A stretch of DNA of 46,571 bases from Bacteroidaceae bacterium (GTDB taxonomy: Bacteria; Bacteroidota; Bacteroidia; Bacteroidales; Bacteroidaceae). The stretch covers positions 1 through 46,571 of the forward strand of contig JAFZIA010000030.1 in the NCBI GenBank assembly GCA_017554605.1, given 5' to 3'. A program made the translations under genes and the position numbers. Of this stretch, positions 43,463-46,571 are shown one piece after another; position 1 is the first letter of the stretch; each line of letters begins with the position of its first letter. The notes under the pieces were generated by a model. That model ran no database searches. It had not been told where the DNA came from and worked only from the letters and a program-made list of their open reading frames with translations.

Positions 43463-44818
43463 TCAAAGAGAAGCGACATTCTTTTCAATCTCCTCGTCGC
43501 TTATGGTATAGTTGCCCAAGCTGCCCGAGATATACTGGTCGTAGGCCGACATATCCATAAGGCCGTGGCCCGAGAGACAGAAGAGGATAACCCTCTCCTC
43601 GCCGCTCTCCTTGCAACGCAACGCCTCGTCAATGACAGCAGCAATAGCGTGGCACGACTCAGGCGCAGGAACAATTCCCTCGGCCTTGGCAAACATAAGT
43701 CCAGCCTCAAAAGAGCGCAACTGACTGATGTCCACTGCCTCCATAAGACCGTCCTTAAGGAGCTGCGACACAATCACTCCAGCACCGTGGTAACGCAATC
43801 CTCCCGCGTGGATATTGGCGGGCTTGAACTGGTGACCGAGAGAGAACATAGGCATAAGCGGAGTATAACCCGTCTCATCGCCATAGTCGTAGCAGAATTT
43901 TCCGCGTGTGAGCTTAGGGCACGACTCGGGCTCAGCCGCCACAAAGCGCGTCTTTTTGCCGTCACATATATTATGGCGCATAAAGGGAAAGGCAATACCC
44001 GAGAAATTGCTTCCGCCTCCAAAGCAACCGATTACAACATCGGGGTAGTCGCCCGCCATCTGCAACTGCTTCTCGGCCTCAAGGCCTATTATAGTCTGGT
44101 GCAGGCTCACGTGGCCCATCACAGAGCCAAGCGCATATTTGCAGCCAGGAGTTGTTACAGCCAGCTCCACTGCCTCGGATATTGCAGTACCGAGCGAGCC
44201 CTGATGGTTGGGGTATTTTGTGAGAATATCCTTTCCTGCACGGGTAGACATAGAGGGAGACGGCGTCACCTGAGCACCGAAGGCCTGCATCACGCTGCGT
44301 CGGTAGGGCTTCTGCTCGTAACTTATTTTCACCTGATACACCGCGCACTCCAGCCCGAAGACCTTGGAAGCATACGACAGCGCACAGCCCCACTGTCCCG
44401 CGCCCGTCTCGGTGGTAATGTTGGTACACCCCTCCTGCTTGCAGTAGTAGGCCTGCGGCAGCGCCGAGTTGAGTTTGTGCGACCCCACAGGACTCACGCT
44501 CTCATTCTTGAAATATATACGCGCAGGAGTACCCAGCGCCTCCTCGAGCCCGTATGCACGCACAAGAGGCGTAGAACGGTAATACCGGTACATCTCGAGC
44601 ACTGGCTCAGGAATATCTATCCAACGGTCGGTTGTATTGAGTTCCTGGCGCGCAGCCTCAACCGAGATGAGTTTCGAGAGTTCCTCGACGGTAATAGGCT
44701 CGCGTGTAGCAGGACTGAGCATAGGCTCGGGCTTGACGGCCATATCTGCCTGAATATTGTACCATTGCGTCGGTATCTCCGACTCACTCAAAAAGTAACG
44801 CTTCTGCTTGGTAGACAT
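43463..44818 (-). CDS. trpB2: Tryptophan synthase beta-like enzyme TrpB2
   Basis: PLP enzyme that condenses indole with serine to tryptophan. It is the stand-alone TrpB2 form, usually seen as an indole-salvage enzyme. The 451-aa length is typical, and TrpB1 is about 400. The N-terminal extension ESEIPTQWYNIQADM and RSTPLVRAYGLEE are characteristic. The PLP lysine is in VGSHKLNSAL near residue 112, ETGAGQWGCAL is the acceptor-site loop near residue 138, and GCFGGGSNFSG is the phosphate-binding loop near residue 240. It is the first gene of the transcript and is preceded by a Trp-rich leader peptide and an attenuator. No trpA or other trp genes are in the window. Confidence 0.95.
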   Translation of the reverse strand: MSTKQKRYFLSESEIPTQWYNIQADMAVKPEPMLSPATREPITVEELSKLISVEAARQELNTTDRWIDIPEPVLEMYRYYRSTPLVRAYGLEEALGTPARIYFKNESVSPVGSHKLNSALPQAYYCKQEGCTNITTETGAGQWGCALSYASKVFGLECAVYQVKISYEQKPYRRSVMQAFGAQVTPSPSMSTRAGKDILTKYPNHQGSLGTAISEAVELAVTTPGCKYALGSVMGHVSLHQTIIGLEAEKQLQMAGDYPDVVIGCFGGGSNFSGIAFPFMRHNICDGKKTRFVAAEPESCPKLTRGKFCYDYGDETGYTPLMPMFSLGHQFKPANIHAGGLRYHGAGVIVSQLLKDGLMEAVDISQLRSFEAGLMFAKAEGIVPAPESCHAIAAVIDEALRCKESGEERVILFCLSGHGLMDMSAYDQYISGSLGNYTISDEEIEKNVASL

Positions 44819-44843
44819 AATTTATTGCATTTTAATTATTGAC

Positions 44844-44916
44844 AAAAAAGAGGCTCGCCCCAATCGTGAGACAAGCCTTTTATATTTACGCATATACGCC
44901 GAAAGCCACTCACGAT
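44844..44916 (-). promoter_or_regulatory. Tryptophan attenuator: alternative antiterminator and terminator
   Basis: On the minus strand the terminator pairs 44872-44878 (AGGCTTG) with 44851-44857 (CGAGCCT), followed by CTTTTTTG. The competing antiterminator pairs 44909-44916 (ATCGTGAG) with 44863-44870 (CTCACGAT) over 8 bp. It also pairs 44902-44907 with 44875-44880 in 5 of 6 positions, which takes up the terminator's 5' strand. The antiterminator arm begins just after the leader-peptide stop. A pause hairpin (1:2) is only weakly visible. Confidence 0.85.
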
Positions 44917-44918
44917 AA

Positions 44919-44963
44919 TTACCACGAGCAATGCCACCACCATATATTTGTTGTAAAACTCAT
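44919..44963 (-). CDS. Trp leader peptide of the trpB2 attenuator
   Basis: A 14-codon ORF in the trpB2 leader reads MSFTTNIWWWHCSW and then TAA. Trp occupies codons 8, 9, 10 and 14. AAGG sits immediately before the ATG (AAGGTATG). A short upstream ORF (MCILLLCVDNV) in the same leader ends 3 nt before this ATG. Low charged tRNA-Trp would stall the ribosome on the Trp codons and leave the antiterminator arm free. Its position between a consensus promoter and an intrinsic terminator, 100 nt above trpB2, makes the assignment strong. Confidence 0.9.
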   Translation of the reverse strand: MSFTTNIWWWHCSW

Positions 44964-45012
44964 ACCTTATACATTATCGACGCACAGCAACAATATGCAC
45001 ATCTGTTAGCTG

Positions 45013-45043
45013 CAAAATTATCAATAATTTTATGCAATCCAAA
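45013..45043 (-). promoter_or_regulatory. Consensus promoter of the trpB2 leader transcript
   Basis: On the minus strand TTTG (45043-45040), a 19-nt spacer and TAATTTTG (45020-45013) match the Bacteroidetes consensus exactly. Transcription would start near 45006, giving a leader of about 188 nt that contains the leader peptide and the attenuator. Confidence 0.85.
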
Positions 45044-45057
45044 TAAAAAGAGAAAAA

Positions 45058-45762
45058 TTATTCGAAATAAAAGGAAAGTACTATCATTTTGGCAGAAGCA
45101 CCGCCAAGCGACTCGGTATACTTGAGATAATTCTTGTCGATAAGGTCGCTGCGGTTCCTGTCGAGAATATCGAGTATGCTGAACGAAAATTTCAGTTCGG
45201 GATTAAGTTTGAAGAAAGGAAGGTAAAAATCGCAGCCCAGGCCCACCTCGAACATAAGGTCAAAAGGCTTCAGAAGAACAGGACGCTGCTTTTTCACAGT
45301 GAGGTCGAGCATTGGACTCACGCCCGCTATAATGTAGGGACGGTAGTTATTAAACCTCTCGGCCGTAAACTTAGCCTCAACGGGCAAAGAGATATACGTA
45401 GACTTTATCTGCTGGCGCTCCCTGCTGCCGCTGTTCTGCTCACGAAAGACAACTATCTTGTCGCCGAAATGCATTGTGGGTATGAGGCGCAGCGACAGCA
45501 GGCTGTTTATGCGCAGGTCGGCAAGCACACCTACACTGAATCCCGGGCTGTACGAGACAACGTCGGCATACCACTGCTCCCCCTCGGGAGTCACATAACC
45601 GTTATTCTCGAACTCAATGTCCTGCGCGTGTACACCCACAAAAAAGCCGTAGTGCAGACGGCGATAGTCGATATACGGCTTGTTCTGCACTTTACGTTGC
45701 TGCGCCGTGAGTGTCAGTGCAGGCAGCATCAACAACAATATTATGTAAACGATTTTCCTCAT
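45058..45762 (-). CDS. PorT-like outer-membrane beta-barrel protein
   Basis: A 234-aa exported protein (signal peptide MRKIVYIILLLMLPALTLTA, cleavage before QQRK). It is followed by an eight-strand type small barrel with alternating hydrophobic strands, ending IVLSFYFE. DYRRLHYGFFVGVHAQDIEF near residue 32 and SLLSLRLIPTMHFGDK near residue 88 look like PorT, a membrane component of the type IX secretion system in Bacteroidetes. Length fits PorT (about 240 aa). A general porin-family barrel cannot be excluded. Its stop lies 15 nt before the trpB2 promoter region, so it is a separate unit. Confidence 0.7.
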   Translation of the reverse strand: MRKIVYIILLLMLPALTLTAQQRKVQNKPYIDYRRLHYGFFVGVHAQDIEFENNGYVTPEGEQWYADVVSYSPGFSVGVLADLRINSLLSLRLIPTMHFGDKIVVFREQNSGSRERQQIKSTYISLPVEAKFTAERFNNYRPYIIAGVSPMLDLTVKKQRPVLLKPFDLMFEVGLGCDFYLPFFKLNPELKFSFSILDILDRNRSDLIDKNYLKYTESLGGASAKMIVLSFYFE

Positions 45763-45912
45763 CGGTTATATTAACGCCCATACGCGCCACTTATTGCCAA
45801 TGCAATAGAGAAAATTCAAGAAAAAAGAGCAAAGTACAGTGTTAACAGAAGATAATTCAAATAAATTTATGTTAAATTCGTCTTAAAGAGTAGGCATATA
45901 TATAAAAAGCAG

Positions 45913-45920
45913 TATCTTCG
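45913..45920 (+). promoter_or_regulatory. Candidate -7 box for the ferredoxin gene
   Basis: TATCTTCG differs from TAnnTTTG by one base and lies 33 nt before the ferredoxin ATG. No clear TTTG element is at -33. Confidence 0.45.
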
Positions 45921-45941
45921 CAGCGGATAATTCAAACTTAA

Positions 45942-46121
<180 letters not shown>

Positions 46122-46147
46122 TCAGAAGCATAAACGCTTATCCGAAC

Positions 46148-46186
46148 TAAAGGGGCTTGTGTCATACACTCGTCCCTTTACTTTTT
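46148..46186 (+). terminator. Terminator of the ferredoxin gene
   Basis: TAAAGGG (46148-46154) pairs with CCCTTTA (46174-46180), with an inner GTGT-CAT-ACAC hairpin, followed by CTTTTTT. It lies 27 nt after the stop. Confidence 0.8.
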
Positions 46187-46228
46187 TCCAGATCCATACA
46201 CAAAAGCTACAGACAACCGCATTCCATT

Positions 46229-46324
46229 ATGAAAGAATTCCTGCACATTATAACAAAAAGCATAATACTCACAGTTGTGGGTATTGTGGTGTATCTGCTA
46301 TATATGTACCTGTTCCACTGGTAA
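46229..46324 (+). CDS. Possible 31-aa single-pass membrane protein
   Basis: A short ORF starts MKEFLHIITKS, continues with a hydrophobic helix (IILTVVGIVVYLLYMYLF) and ends HW. The composition is that of a genuine small transmembrane protein, with a charged N-terminus and aromatic C-terminus. It lies after the ferredoxin terminator and has no obvious promoter or strong ribosome-binding site. No family is recognised. Confidence 0.4.
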   Translation: MKEFLHIITKSIILTVVGIVVYLLYMYLFHW

Positions 46325-46437
46325 TTGCGGCTCAGTAGAAATTTAATGTGGGCAATAATTAAAGTCTACATTTATTCAAACATATATTTACACCTTTATA
46401 CTTTGTTGCAATTTTCTACCGCCTATTGTTTTTTTAC

Positions 46438-46463
46438 GTACTTTTCGTGCCGACGAAAAGTAC
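46438..46463. repeat. Perfect 11-bp inverted repeat
   Basis: GTACTTTTCGT (46438-46448) and ACGAAAAGTAC (46453-46463) flank a GCCG loop. A T7 run lies just before it. I recall similar palindromes scattered in Bacteroidetes intergenic DNA, but this is the only copy in the window. A second stem, GCGTGTA/TACACGC, lies at 46485-46510. The rest of the right end, 46325-46571, has no supported gene. Confidence 0.75.
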
Positions 46464-46571
46464 TCAAAAGCCACGAGTAAGCGAGCGTGTAGATGTTTAC
46501 ATATACACGCAGCGAGCGAGAGTGGGTTCGTAAAACAAAGGCTCTGCGCACAGAAAATCTTAACGTAAAAT

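Noticed and set aside
43460-44842. 460-aa plus-strand open frame
   Set aside because: It mirrors trpB2, whose catalytic motifs are unambiguous. No domain or start signal supports the antisense frame.

Overview
This window is chromosomal DNA from a member of the Bacteroidales, probably a gut Bacteroides/Prevotella/Muribaculaceae-type organism. The evidence is several promoters of the Bacteroidetes sigma type (TTTG, about 20 nt, TAnnTTTG), A-rich ribosome-binding regions instead of strong Shine-Dalgarno sites, a PorT-like protein, a TonB-dependent receptor, a fasciclin lipoprotein, a Pit phosphate transporter with a PhoU-like tail, and histidine kinases of the DUF5112/DUF5113 kind. Family names come from reading the proteins; no database search was run.

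Region 1 (about 0.4-14.3 kb, + strand) is a capsule or surface-polysaccharide operon. It holds UDP-glucose dehydrogenase, a UDP-glucuronate epimerase-like enzyme, a Wzx-type flippase, a polysaccharide pyruvyltransferase, five hexapeptide-repeat acyltransferases (one frameshifted at a G7 tract), four GT4-like glycosyltransferases and a Wzy-type polymerase. An odd 53-nt tRNA-like fold lies just before the flippase. No initiating sugar-phosphate transferase and no Wza/Wzc export genes are in the window. A strong hairpin ends the operon.

Region 2 (14.4-19.4 kb) holds a minus-strand cluster resembling phage-tail or appendage proteins: an SGNH hydrolase, two small paralogous beta-rich proteins and a tiny ORF. 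It is followed by a tandem promoter-bearing repeat and a capsule-associated nucleotidyltransferase-like gene.

Region 3 (19.4-26.6 kb) has a SIMPL-domain protein, an AraC regulator, a G14 homopolymer in the divergent intergenic region, a DcaP-like porin, the Pit transporter and endonuclease IV.

Region 4 (26.6-38 kb) has a secreted WG-repeat-like protein with a transmembrane Ser/Thr kinase, then bL21 (with an unusual insertion) and bL27. A signalling operon follows: a 1414-aa fusion of two histidine-kinase-like proteins, a response regulator and a small membrane protein. Two copies of a MITE-like repeat lie in opposite orientation at 30.3 and 37.8 kb, bracketing the ribosomal-protein and signalling genes.

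Region 5 (38-46.6 kb) has a TonB-dependent receptor divergent from a fasciclin lipoprotein, a YqiA-like hydrolase, trpB2, a PorT-like protein, a two-cluster ferredoxin and a tiny membrane ORF. The clearest regulatory find is in front of trpB2: a consensus promoter, a 14-codon leader peptide with four Trp codons (three consecutive), and mutually exclusive antiterminator and terminator hairpins. This is a classical tryptophan attenuator controlling a stand-alone TrpB2 and the hydrolase downstream.
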